NCBI GenBank assembly: GCA_030049955.1
Contig: JASIJX010000022.1
Location: 1 to 32,481, forward strand
Source of the DNA: Acidobacteriaceae bacterium
Lineage (GTDB): Bacteria > Acidobacteriota > Terriglobia > Terriglobales > Acidobacteriaceae
DNA: 32,481 bases
Reading direction: 5' to 3'
This document shows positions 24,328 to 31,522 of the stretch, piece by piece. The notes beneath the pieces are model-generated. The model did no database searches. It was given only the letters and a program-made list of their open reading frames with translations, and had not been told where the DNA came from. Within the stretch, counting starts at the first letter, position 1, and every line of letters starts with the position of its first letter. The position numbers were made by a program, and so were the translations under genes.

Positions 24328-25736
24328 GCGATTCGTATGTCATCGTCTTGTCCAACGCGGTCCACCCAGATGGTCCCAGGGATATCGCCGCCGTGCGCGG
24401 AAAAATTGCCGATGCGGCCGCAGTGGCTCTGGGCATCCACGCGGACTCAGGAACGCTGGCAGCCCGCATCACCGGCTACAACGAATCGTTGAGCGGCATG
24501 CGCCTGCGCGCGGCGCGCAATGCCGAAGTGGAAACCGGCATCGATGTGCTCGAGAGCAACCATTTCGCCGAGCTTGCCGCCGCGGCCCAACGGCACGGCG
24601 GCCGGCTCAGGCTGGGCCTGCTCACCAATCAAACCGGTGTCGATGCCCAGGGAAGGCGCACCATCGATGTGCTCTTTCATGATGCAGCCGCCGCAGTTCC
24701 CGGCCTCGCGCTCACCACGCTCTTCAGTCCCGAGCATGGCATCGCGGGCTCGTACGACCGGCCCGGCGTGCCCAATTCCACCGATGCCGCCACCGGATTG
24801 CCGGTCGTCAGTCTTTACGGATCGACCGCAGCCCAGCGCCGCCCGTCGCTCGAAACCATGCGCAACCTCGACGCAGTCGTAATCGATCTGCAGGACGCAG
24901 GCGTGCGCTATTACACCTATGAAGCCGCGCTCCGTTACTTTCTTGAAGCGGCAGCACAAACCCGGAACACGACCGGCACAGAAATCATCGTGCTCGATCG
25001 GCCCGATCCCATCAACGGCGCATTCGTGCAGGGCCCAGTGTCAGATGCCGATGCCGAAAGCTATGTCGATTCCATGCCCATCCCGGTGCGGCATGGCATG
25101 ACGCTTGGCGAACTGGCGCGCTACGACAATGAGCAGCTTCATCTCAATGCGCCTCTCACGGTCGTTTCCATGAAGGGATGGCAGCGCGGCGACTGGTACG
25201 ATTCCACCGGCCTCGCCTGGGTCAATCCGTCACCCAACCTTCGCGATATGGAAGCGGCCACACTGTATCCCGCGCTTGGTCTGATCGAGTCGACCAACAT
25301 CTCCGTCGGCCGCGGAACCGATACGCCTTTCGAGCAGTTCGGAGCGCCGTGGATTGAAGGCCGGATCGACGCCCGCTCCCTGGCGCAGTTTCTAAACCAC
25401 CGCGATCTGCCCGGCGTGCGCTTTTATGCGGTCGAGTTCATGCCCGCAAAGCCCTATCCCTATGCCGGTCAGCTCTGCCACGGTGTGCGCATCATGGTTA
25501 CCGATCGCAATGTACTCGACGCCCCGGAGCTCGGGGTCGAGATCGCCTCTGCACTCCATCGCTTCTATCCCGATCAGTTCCAGCTGCAAAAGATGAACAC
25601 GCTTCTCGCCAACCGCGCAGTGCTCCAGTCGATCGTCGCCGGAGAGGATCCGGAGCACATCGCCGAAGAGTGGCGCAAGGACGTGCAGGCGTTTGAGCAG
25701 CGCCGCCAGGCGGCGCTGCTCTACCCGGCCCGCTGA
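24171..25736 (+). CDS. NamZ (DUF1343, GH171) exo-beta-N-acetylmuramidase domain with the end of the serine-hydrolase domain
   Basis: An open frame that completes the preceding ORF. From ATG 24171 it first supplies the rest of the beta-lactamase-like domain (GFGWDIDSPYS, FGHTGFTGTSLWIDP, IVLSNAVHPDG). From about 24550 it encodes a full NamZ/DUF1343 domain: LGLLTNQTGVD, FSPEHGIAGSYD, VIDLQDAGVRYYTYEAAL, VLDRPDPINGAFVQGPV, RHGMTLGELARYDN, GWQRGDWYDSTGLAWVNPSPN and ESTNISVGRGTDTPFEQFGAPW. NamZ removes terminal MurNAc from peptidoglycan fragments in recycling. Because the first ~130 residues are mid-domain sequence, this is not an independent gene start; it is the C-terminal portion of a fusion broken at the A-run 24167-24171. 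Confidence 0.85.
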   Translation: MVAPEQPATGTTLRGFGWDIDSPYSSNRGTLFPVGSFGHTGFTGTSLWIDPVSDSYVIVLSNAVHPDGPRDIAAVRGKIADAAAVALGIHADSGTLAARITGYNESLSGMRLRAARNAEVETGIDVLESNHFAELAAAAQRHGGRLRLGLLTNQTGVDAQGRRTIDVLFHDAAAAVPGLALTTLFSPEHGIAGSYDRPGVPNSTDAATGLPVVSLYGSTAAQRRPSLETMRNLDAVVIDLQDAGVRYYTYEAALRYFLEAAAQTRNTTGTEIIVLDRPDPINGAFVQGPVSDADAESYVDSMPIPVRHGMTLGELARYDNEQLHLNAPLTVVSMKGWQRGDWYDSTGLAWVNPSPNLRDMEAATLYPALGLIESTNISVGRGTDTPFEQFGAPWIEGRIDARSLAQFLNHRDLPGVRFYAVEFMPAKPYPYAGQLCHGVRIMVTDRNVLDAPELGVEIASALHRFYPDQFQLQKMNTLLANRAVLQSIVAGEDPEHIAEEWRKDVQAFEQRRQAALLYPAR

Positions 25737-25782
25737 GCCGCTGCCGGCCGACCCTGCACACTAACTGCCTCGCTAACCATAA

Positions 25783-26763
25783 CTAAGGCCGCAAAGCCTT
25801 GGGAGCGCCAAAAATAACGCCTGTTTCCACTTCAACCGCGCGACCGTTTCTCTTGCATGGTCTGAATCGCCACTGTCTTAACGCCTCCATGATTGCCGTC
25901 GCCTGATCGGGGAAGGCGCTCAGAATATGAATGTGTGAAATACGGCCGTCTTGATCGATCACGATCCGAACCGGAATTGTATTTGATCGTTGCTGGCCGA
26001 GTTTTGGCTCAACCCGCGTAACGATGTTCTGTGCAGCGGCATAATTCTTCATGCACACCGGTACAGCATTGTCCGCATCGCTGGTGTTCCCGCTTGCCGG
26101 TGACGGCGGCAGCGCTACTCTTTTCATGGCTTGCGCAAACTCAGTCAGCCGCATCGGCTTGTGACTCGTGAACACGAATTCCACCGCATGACAACGAAGC
26201 TCGGTCGCGGCAACGTACCAATGAAGTTGTGCGATGGGAGCCTGATACGCGAAGAGGCGGAAAGAATGACCGGCGAGTTCGATATCGGTGACGGGAAGTT
26301 CAATCTGATATTCCTTTCTTAGATGCCCCGCCATGTAATCGATGAGCTCGCCGGTATTTTTCGCGGGTACCTGTGTAAAAAACAGGTCATCAGCGGCTAT
26401 CAACAGATTTCCGCGTTCTTCGTTTTTGCTTCCTCCCAAATGACTGATTTCTGCAAGTACGTAGCGGCCGCCTTCCGACGGTGGCGGACCATAATAACGC
26501 TGCACCCATCCTTGAGGGAGCGGATAGGTAATTCCAAAATACGAGCTTTCAAATACGCCGTTGTTGATCCTGCTTTCTTCCGGCAACGGCATTTTCGCAT
26601 CGCTCGCGCTCGACCACGCTCCTTTAACCAGAACCACTCCCGTCGGGACTCGACCATCATCTTGACCCGGGATGGAATTGTTTGGAACTGCGCCCGAGGT
26701 TTGTGCTGCCCGGGCATGCGTGTGCCACAGAGACAAAAGAAGAACAAACGCACGAAGACGCAT
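25783..26763 (-). CDS. Secreted protein with C-terminal TonB_C-like domain
   Basis: A 326-residue protein of which only the C-terminus is recognisable. A signal peptide (LRAFVLLLSLWHTHARAAQ) starts at an ATG with GGAG 4 nt upstream. Residues ~60-215 form an unassigned alpha/beta region (FGITYPLPQGWVQRYY, HLRKEYQIELPVTDIELAG, YVAATELRCHAVEFVFTSHKP). The last ~75 residues match the TonB C-terminal fold: IPVRIVIDQDGRISHIHIL, then ALRQWRFRPCKRNGRAVEVE. Ordinary TonB has an uncleaved N-terminal anchor and a proline-rich spacer; neither is obvious here. It may therefore be one of the periplasmic 'TonB family/energy transducer' proteins common in Acidobacteria, without a proven role in energising transport. 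The stop lies close to the converging NamZ gene. Confidence 0.75.
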   Translation of the reverse strand: MRLRAFVLLLSLWHTHARAAQTSGAVPNNSIPGQDDGRVPTGVVLVKGAWSSASDAKMPLPEESRINNGVFESSYFGITYPLPQGWVQRYYGPPPSEGGRYVLAEISHLGGSKNEERGNLLIAADDLFFTQVPAKNTGELIDYMAGHLRKEYQIELPVTDIELAGHSFRLFAYQAPIAQLHWYVAATELRCHAVEFVFTSHKPMRLTEFAQAMKRVALPPSPASGNTSDADNAVPVCMKNYAAAQNIVTRVEPKLGQQRSNTIPVRIVIDQDGRISHIHILSAFPDQATAIMEALRQWRFRPCKRNGRAVEVETGVIFGAPKALRP

Positions 26764-26881
26764 AAATCTCCACGGCGCGGATTAGCGTCTCTCAGAATCC
26801 GCCACACGAGCCTATGAAAAGCTCATCTTTTAAGTTGTGAACGCGTCGATGGCGAGCCACTCCCAGAGCGGCCTGGCCGGC

Positions 26882-26941
26882 ACCTGACCCCATTCTTCGT
26901 CCACATCACATGCCGAAACAGACGAATACACGGGGTCAGGT
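26882..26941. repeat. REP-like imperfect hairpin element
   Basis: ACCTGACCCC (26882-26891) and its exact inverted copy GGGGTCAGGT (26932-26941) bracket a 40-bp centre. Inside it TTCGTC and GACGAA form a second pairing block. The whole can fold into a 60-nt imperfect hairpin between the TonB_C gene and the di-heme gene. It resembles REP/short palindromic elements; no transposase is nearby. Confidence 0.5.
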
Positions 26942-26997
26942 CAAGCCGACTTGACGCATGGCTGGACACTGTCTCTTACGAGCAGTGCCGCTTCACA

Positions 26998-28428
26998 CTA
27001 CAAGGACCTCAGAAAATCAAGGATCTCCTGTTGTTGGGCGTTAGAGAGCGCATTGAAGTTGGAGATAACCGTATTAGCCTCGCTCCCATTGCTTGCGTGC
27101 GCTTCGATTGCTTGGAGTAAGTTCGTTGTCCGGCCATCGTGAAGCAGAAAGATTCTTTGTCCCAACCCCCACAATGGCGCTGTCCTGAACTGATCACCGC
27201 CCGCGTTGCCCTGCGCAACGTTGTCGGCCAATCCCGTCCCCATATGGTGAAGTGCAATATCCGAGAAAGCATGCACTGGGACCTTACTGAGCGCAGGAAC
27301 GAAGTTTGACACCTGGGTGCTGCCCGGCGTAGGCGTATGACACGTCGCGCACCCAACCGAACTGAATAATGCACTCCCACGGCTTATCGTTTCTTGTGGT
27401 ACCTGATTGCCGTTAAAAATCACCGTTCCAGGCGGGGGCGGCGCCAGGAATCGCGCGAAATTGGCGAATGCGGAAACGTCATCGAGCACTGCGGAGTTCG
27501 GTGTTGAGTTGGGGTTCGAAGTATCTTCCGGATAGCCAGTGCCGCTCAGGTTCAAGCAGTTGGCTGGAAGTCCTGCTGCTTGTTCTTCTTCCGGCAACGG
27601 TCGCTCGTTAGGGAAAAGCTCGTTGGTGATGCCCATTTCCACGTTGTACGCTTCCCCGGCGAACACATGCAGCGACTTATTTTGCGCCTTCCAGCCGAAG
27701 CGTGTAATGGTGCCGTCATTGCCGCTGCGATTGAACGAACCGGAAATTCCAAGGTTGTTGGCGCTGTTGTCTGCGAGATTATCCATGAGCGTGGAGTCAT
27801 CAAGATTTTCAATCAATCCAGCTCCAAACAGCGGCGTTGGAATTCGGTAGATGATGTCATTCGCTGCAATTGCAGCCGCAAAATCAGGTTGCGACAATTG
27901 GCAGCTTCCGGCATCAGGTCGGCCCGAGACCGTAAAAATGTCTTCCACTCCGCCGTCGGGAGCACTTGTATTAGCAGTCCCATTTGAGTTCAGGAAAAAC
28001 GGAAACCGCACCTCACGAGTGGGACCATTTGCTGAAAGGAAAGATGGGGTCGTGTTATCGGGTGCGACGCCATCGCTCGCGAAAGCAACCTGCGGATTCA
28101 CAGCAGGGCCTGAACCCCCAGCTGCCGGCTGCGCATGACACGAGCTGCATTGATTTGAGTTAAATCTCGGCCCCAGACCCACATTCGCGGAGTTCGAAAC
28201 GGTCTCTACCTCCTGAAAGCGGGTGAGCCCATCGTTAAAGAACGCCAGAAACCCATTGGGGTCGTCATTCGCGTTGATCAGCGTCGCGCCCGTCCCACGG
28301 CTGCTTGTTTGCACACCGGGATCCTGCGCGTCAGAACTTGTTGCTGAATTGTTCTCAGACTGTATCGCGTGTGTGACGAGCAACAACGCAAATACCAACG
28401 AATATGCGAGGAAGATTTTCCTGGCCAT
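26998..28428 (-). CDS. Di-heme oxidoreductase (DUF1111/DHOR family), c-type cytochrome
   Basis: A 476-residue exported protein. The N-terminus is a signal sequence (KIFLAYSLVFALLLVTHAIQ). Two covalent heme-binding motifs are present: CSSCH (Cys94, Cys97, His98) and CATCH (Cys360, Cys363, His364). Other DHOR features are GLGPRFNSNQCSSCHAQPAAGGSG, ITRFGWKAQNKSLHVFAGEAYNVEMGITNELFP, PLWGLGQRIFLLHDGRTTNLLQAIEAH and the closing EILDFLRSL. These relate to MauG/cytochrome-c peroxidase proteins; the reaction and partner are unknown. The ATG has GGAGGG 4 nt upstream. Immediately upstream of that ribosome-binding site begins a degenerate tandem-repeat block, which would form the mRNA leader. Confidence 0.9.
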   Translation of the reverse strand: MARKIFLAYSLVFALLLVTHAIQSENNSATSSDAQDPGVQTSSRGTGATLINANDDPNGFLAFFNDGLTRFQEVETVSNSANVGLGPRFNSNQCSSCHAQPAAGGSGPAVNPQVAFASDGVAPDNTTPSFLSANGPTREVRFPFFLNSNGTANTSAPDGGVEDIFTVSGRPDAGSCQLSQPDFAAAIAANDIIYRIPTPLFGAGLIENLDDSTLMDNLADNSANNLGISGSFNRSGNDGTITRFGWKAQNKSLHVFAGEAYNVEMGITNELFPNERPLPEEEQAAGLPANCLNLSGTGYPEDTSNPNSTPNSAVLDDVSAFANFARFLAPPPPGTVIFNGNQVPQETISRGSALFSSVGCATCHTPTPGSTQVSNFVPALSKVPVHAFSDIALHHMGTGLADNVAQGNAGGDQFRTAPLWGLGQRIFLLHDGRTTNLLQAIEAHASNGSEANTVISNFNALSNAQQQEILDFLRSL

Positions 28429-28438
28429 GATTCCCTCC

Positions 28439-28757
28439 AGCCAAATTGGCGGTCGATTGTGGGTTCAGGCCAAGGCCTTGAGTGAATCAGGCACTCGTAC
28501 TGCTAAAGCCAACAGGAGTTGGCGGTAGGCAAGTCGCGTATAGGCGTTCGATTGTGGATTGAGGTCAAGGCCTTGAGTGAATCAGGCGCTCGTACTGCTA
28601 AAGCCAAGAAGATTGGCGGCAGGCAAGTCGCGTTCGCAGCCGTTCGAATAGGCAGTCGATTGCGGATTCAGGCCAAGGTCTTGAGCGATCCAGGCGTTCG
28701 TACTGCTGAAGCCAACAGGAGTTGGCGATAGGCAGGCAGATCACGTGCGCAGCCGTG
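28439..28757. repeat. Three degenerate ~100-bp tandem repeats with internal hairpins, upstream of the di-heme gene
   Basis: Units start at TCGATTG at 28453, 28548 and 28656 and are 95, 108 and ~100 bp long. Shared blocks are CAAGGCCTTGAGTGAATCAG, CTCGTACTGCTAAAGCCAA, GTTGGCGGTAGGCAAGTCGC and GCAGCCGT, with scattered substitutions. Each unit holds a small hairpin: GCCAAC-agga-GTTGGC at 28508-28523 and 28711-28726, and the shorter GCCAA-gaaga-TTGGC at 28603-28617. A partial copy (GCCAAATTGGC) at 28440-28450 touches the ribosome-binding site of the di-heme gene. Units directly abut without unique spacers, so this is not a CRISPR array. Confidence 0.85.
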
Positions 28758-28783
28758 ATGAATATTTGCTGAAAGCATGCGCC

Positions 28784-28819
28784 GTTTTTTTGAGAATGTC
28801 CAGTGTTTTTTTGAATGTC
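28784..28819. repeat. Short direct repeat with T7 tracts
   Basis: GTTTTTTTGAGAATGTC (28784-28800) and GTTTTTTTGAATGTC (28805-28819) form an imperfect direct repeat between the ~100-bp repeat block and the S58 peptidase gene. No paired stem precedes the T-runs clearly enough to call a terminator. Apart from this, 28758-28913 shows nothing I can identify. Confidence 0.5.
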
Positions 28820-28913
28820 TGAACAGCGTGTGCGTATCGACAAGATTCTGCGCAGCCTAGGAGAAATCCCGGGCCGTGAAGGGGGAGAATTTACTGAACT
28901 GGATCGCGCGCCC

Positions 28914-30005
28914 TCAGGCCCGCTTCACGTAATCGCGATACGCAACCAGGTGAAACTCCGGGATGCTGGTGGCTTGCATGGCCGCGCGCACAATTGCTCG
29001 CGCCATCACCACGGCGCCGATCGCGCCAATTGCGCTCAGGTCCGCAGGCGTATCGGAAGTCCCAGTGGACATCGAGAAGATGGTATCTCCATCGCCCATC
29101 GTATGCACTGGACAAATGGCGCGCGCATAGCCGTCGTGCGCCATCTGCGCAATTTTGGTCATCTGTGTTTTCGTGAACTTTGCATTCGTAGCCACAACTC
29201 CAATCGTCGTGTTGGCGCCAGGGCGGAGGGCCACGCGGTAGCCACTCATCATCGCGGCCATGGAGTTGCGAAAGCCTTTGCCATCTTCGCTGCGCGCGCC
29301 GGCAACAATCTTGCCGGTCTCGGGATTCACCACGTCGCCCACCGCATTGACCGCGACAATTGCGCCGACCACGATATCGGTGTTGGGAATCTTTACGCTC
29401 GAAGTGCCCAGGCCGGACTTCATCGAATACTTGCCGCCGAACATCTTGCCGATGGTCGCGCCGGCGCCCGCGCCCACGCAGCCCTCAGCGACGGGATCGG
29501 TGCTGGCCGCCTCGCAGGCCTTGTAGCCGCACTCGGCGTCGGGGCGGATTTTGAAGTTGCCCACGCCCAGGTCCATGAGAATGGCCGCAGGCACAATCGG
29601 AACCACGCCCAGATTGCCGATCCTGTATCCGGCGTTCCGGGCTTCCAAGTAGCGCATTACGCCCGTGGCTACGTCAAGCCCATACGCGCTTCCGCCAGAA
29701 AGCACAATCGCATTTACCTGCTGCACATGATTGATCGGATTCAGCAAATCGGTCTCGCGTGTTCCCGGAGCCGAGCCGCGCACGTCGACGCCCGCCGTTG
29801 CGCCCTGCTCGCACAGCATCACAGTGCATCCGGTGGGCCGTTCGGTCCGCGTAAAGTGGCCTACTTTCAGGCCCGGCACATCGGTAATCGAGCCGCCCGG
29901 AGGAAGCTCGATCGGCTCGGGATCGACTGCAGCATAGCCAAGAGCAGGAACAGCAGCCGCCAGCGGCAGGCCGATGAGAGTTCGATTGAATTCGCGGCGA
30001 TGCAT
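28914..30005 (-). CDS. S58 (P1/DmpA-like) aminopeptidase, exported
   Basis: A 363-residue Ntn-type peptidase. The N-terminus MHRREFNRTLIGLPLAAAVPALGYA looks like an export signal with a Tat-like RR. Family motifs include ITDVPGLKVGHFT, GCTVMLCEQGATAGVDVRGSAPGTRETDLL, IVLSGGSAYGLDVATGVMRYLE, and GANTTIGVVATNAKFTK. In the last motif Asn265-Thr266 is the probable self-cleavage site that frees the N-terminal nucleophile. These enzymes release N-terminal amino acids, sometimes D- or beta-residues, from short peptides. The ATG has AAAGGAG 6 nt upstream. It is the last gene of a minus-strand set with an M20 peptidase and a sodium symporter, which suggests peptide or amino-acid scavenging. Confidence 0.9.
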   Translation of the reverse strand: MHRREFNRTLIGLPLAAAVPALGYAAVDPEPIELPPGGSITDVPGLKVGHFTRTERPTGCTVMLCEQGATAGVDVRGSAPGTRETDLLNPINHVQQVNAIVLSGGSAYGLDVATGVMRYLEARNAGYRIGNLGVVPIVPAAILMDLGVGNFKIRPDAECGYKACEAASTDPVAEGCVGAGAGATIGKMFGGKYSMKSGLGTSSVKIPNTDIVVGAIVAVNAVGDVVNPETGKIVAGARSEDGKGFRNSMAAMMSGYRVALRPGANTTIGVVATNAKFTKTQMTKIAQMAHDGYARAICPVHTMGDGDTIFSMSTGTSDTPADLSAIGAIGAVVMARAIVRAAMQATSIPEFHLVAYRDYVKRA

Positions 30006-30062
30006 CGGAGACTCCTTTCGAGATCCTTGTAAATTTGATGACAGACGAGCTTAACGCGCTCC

Positions 30063-31508
30063 CTAACGTGCTCCTGTCCCCCCGGCAAAGGCCAGATTGT
30101 TCCTTGCCTGCCCCGGCGAAAAAACACGAAAGCCGATCATAACCACTGCAGCCGTAAGAATGCCGATGGCCTGCGGCGAGATCACGCCGACTCCCTGGCC
30201 GTGAGTTAGCGCTCCGGCGAGCAGCGTGGCGCCGACCGCGCTGAGGATGCTGGAGACCGCGGCTACCGGCAGCACACGATTCGAATACAACCCGGCCAGC
30301 ACCGGGACAAACAACGCCACTGCAATGAGGCCGTAGAAGATGCTGATGGCAGCGATGATGGAAGGCAGCACAATTGCAAGCATAATGCCGAGGATTCCCG
30401 CGCCGGCTGAAGCTACGCGGCTGGCGGCCAGCAGCTCGCGCTGCGAAATCCCCGGCTTCCAGAAAGTTTTATAAAAGTCCACCGCGAGCGAAGTCGAAAG
30501 CATGAAAAGAATGGCGTCCGTCGCGCTCAACTCGGCTGAAAAGATAGACGCAAGCGTGAAAACGCCCAGCCACTTGGGCAGCAGAAACTTCATCGCCGCG
30601 GGCAGCGCCAGTTCGGGATTGGCAAGATGCGGCAGCGCAGCCAGGGCGCAGAGGCCAAGCACTGGCGGCACAAACGCAAACACCGCCTGCCCAAGCGAGT
30701 TAATGCCCACGCCAAGCCGCACGGTTTTCACGTCGCGCGCGCCGTAAAGCTTTTGCACCAGCCCCGGCGAGATCATGAATGAAGGCAGCAGGATAGCAAC
30801 CCACGCAAGCACCTGCTTTGAGCCCGCGCCGACGATGCTGAACATCGGAGAGGTAGCGCCCTTCTGCGCTGCCACGAGCGCGTGCACGTGCTGCCATCCT
30901 CCGAGCGCGTGCAGCGCAAAAGGCACAGCGAGCAGCAGGCCGGTCATGGTAACGGCAAGCTCGAACATGTTCACGAACGCTGACGACATCAACCCTCCGG
31001 CCGTGCAGTAAACGATTGCGACCATGCCGCCGATTACGCACCCGCCCCACTTGGGAATTCCGGCAACGGTGTTCAGGATCCACGACATGGCGATCAACTG
31101 CGCTGCGAGAATCGCCATGGAGCCGCACCAGAACAACGCCGCGATGATGCCTTTCACCGTCTTGTTGAAGCGGAATTCAAGAAAATCCTGCAGCGTGGCC
31201 AGGCCATGCTCTTTGGCGATGCGCCATATGCGCGGCCCGAGAAACTGCGAGAGCAGAAAGGTGCCGATGCTCGCAGAGCCGACCCACCACCACGCCGACA
31301 TGCCGAAGCGGTAACCAAGGCCCGTAGCACCAACCGTGGATCCCGCGCCGATGTTGGCCGCAAGGAACGTCGCGAACAATCGTCCAGGGCCCAGGCTGCG
31401 GCCGGCGACAAGAAAATCGGAGGAGTTCCTGACCCTGCGGCTGATGTACACACCCAGTGCCATCAGAAAAACGGAATAAAAAAGCAGCGCTCCGAGATAT
31501 ACGCTCAT
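30063..31508 (-). CDS. Sodium:solute symporter (SSS family)
   Basis: A 481-residue inner-membrane protein with about 13 predicted helices. SSS features are VAGRSLGPGRLFATFLAANIGAGSTVG near residue 35, GLATLQDFLEFRFNK, YCTAGGLMSSAFVNMFE, and SIFSAELSATDAILFMLSTSLAVDFYK, the sodium-site region. It imports an organic solute using the sodium gradient. The substrate is not readable, though flanking peptidases point to an amino acid or small peptide. The start codon lies 10 bp after the M20 stop and in the second copy of a 14-bp tandem duplication (31495-31522). Its stop is 57 bp from the S58 start. Confidence 0.92.
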   Translation of the reverse strand: MSVYLGALLFYSVFLMALGVYISRRVRNSSDFLVAGRSLGPGRLFATFLAANIGAGSTVGATGLGYRFGMSAWWWVGSASIGTFLLSQFLGPRIWRIAKEHGLATLQDFLEFRFNKTVKGIIAALFWCGSMAILAAQLIAMSWILNTVAGIPKWGGCVIGGMVAIVYCTAGGLMSSAFVNMFELAVTMTGLLLAVPFALHALGGWQHVHALVAAQKGATSPMFSIVGAGSKQVLAWVAILLPSFMISPGLVQKLYGARDVKTVRLGVGINSLGQAVFAFVPPVLGLCALAALPHLANPELALPAAMKFLLPKWLGVFTLASIFSAELSATDAILFMLSTSLAVDFYKTFWKPGISQRELLAASRVASAGAGILGIMLAIVLPSIIAAISIFYGLIAVALFVPVLAGLYSNRVLPVAAVSSILSAVGATLLAGALTHGQGVGVISPQAIGILTAAVVMIGFRVFSPGQARNNLAFAGGTGAR

Positions 31509-31522
31509 AGATAAACGCTCAT
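31495..31522 (-). repeat. 14-bp tandem duplication at the symporter start codon
   Basis: On the minus strand ATGAGCGTTTATCT is followed directly by ATGAGCGTATATCT (13 of 14 identical). The first ATG overlaps the M20 stop as ATGA and opens a five-codon mini-ORF. Its TGA overlaps the second ATG, the true symporter start. Confidence 0.8.

Noticed and set aside
25784..25799. AAGGC...GCCTT hairpin as terminator between NamZ and TonB_C genes
   Set aside because: Only a 5-bp stem, overlaps coding sequence and lacks a T-tract.
28439..28757. CRISPR array
   Set aside because: Repeats of ~100 bp directly abut, vary in length and have no unique spacers; no cas genes nearby.
28815..30032. 405-codon plus-strand frame opposite the S58 peptidase
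   Set aside because: His/Arg/Ala-rich translation mirrors the codons of the real gene; the S58 motifs on the minus strand are decisive.
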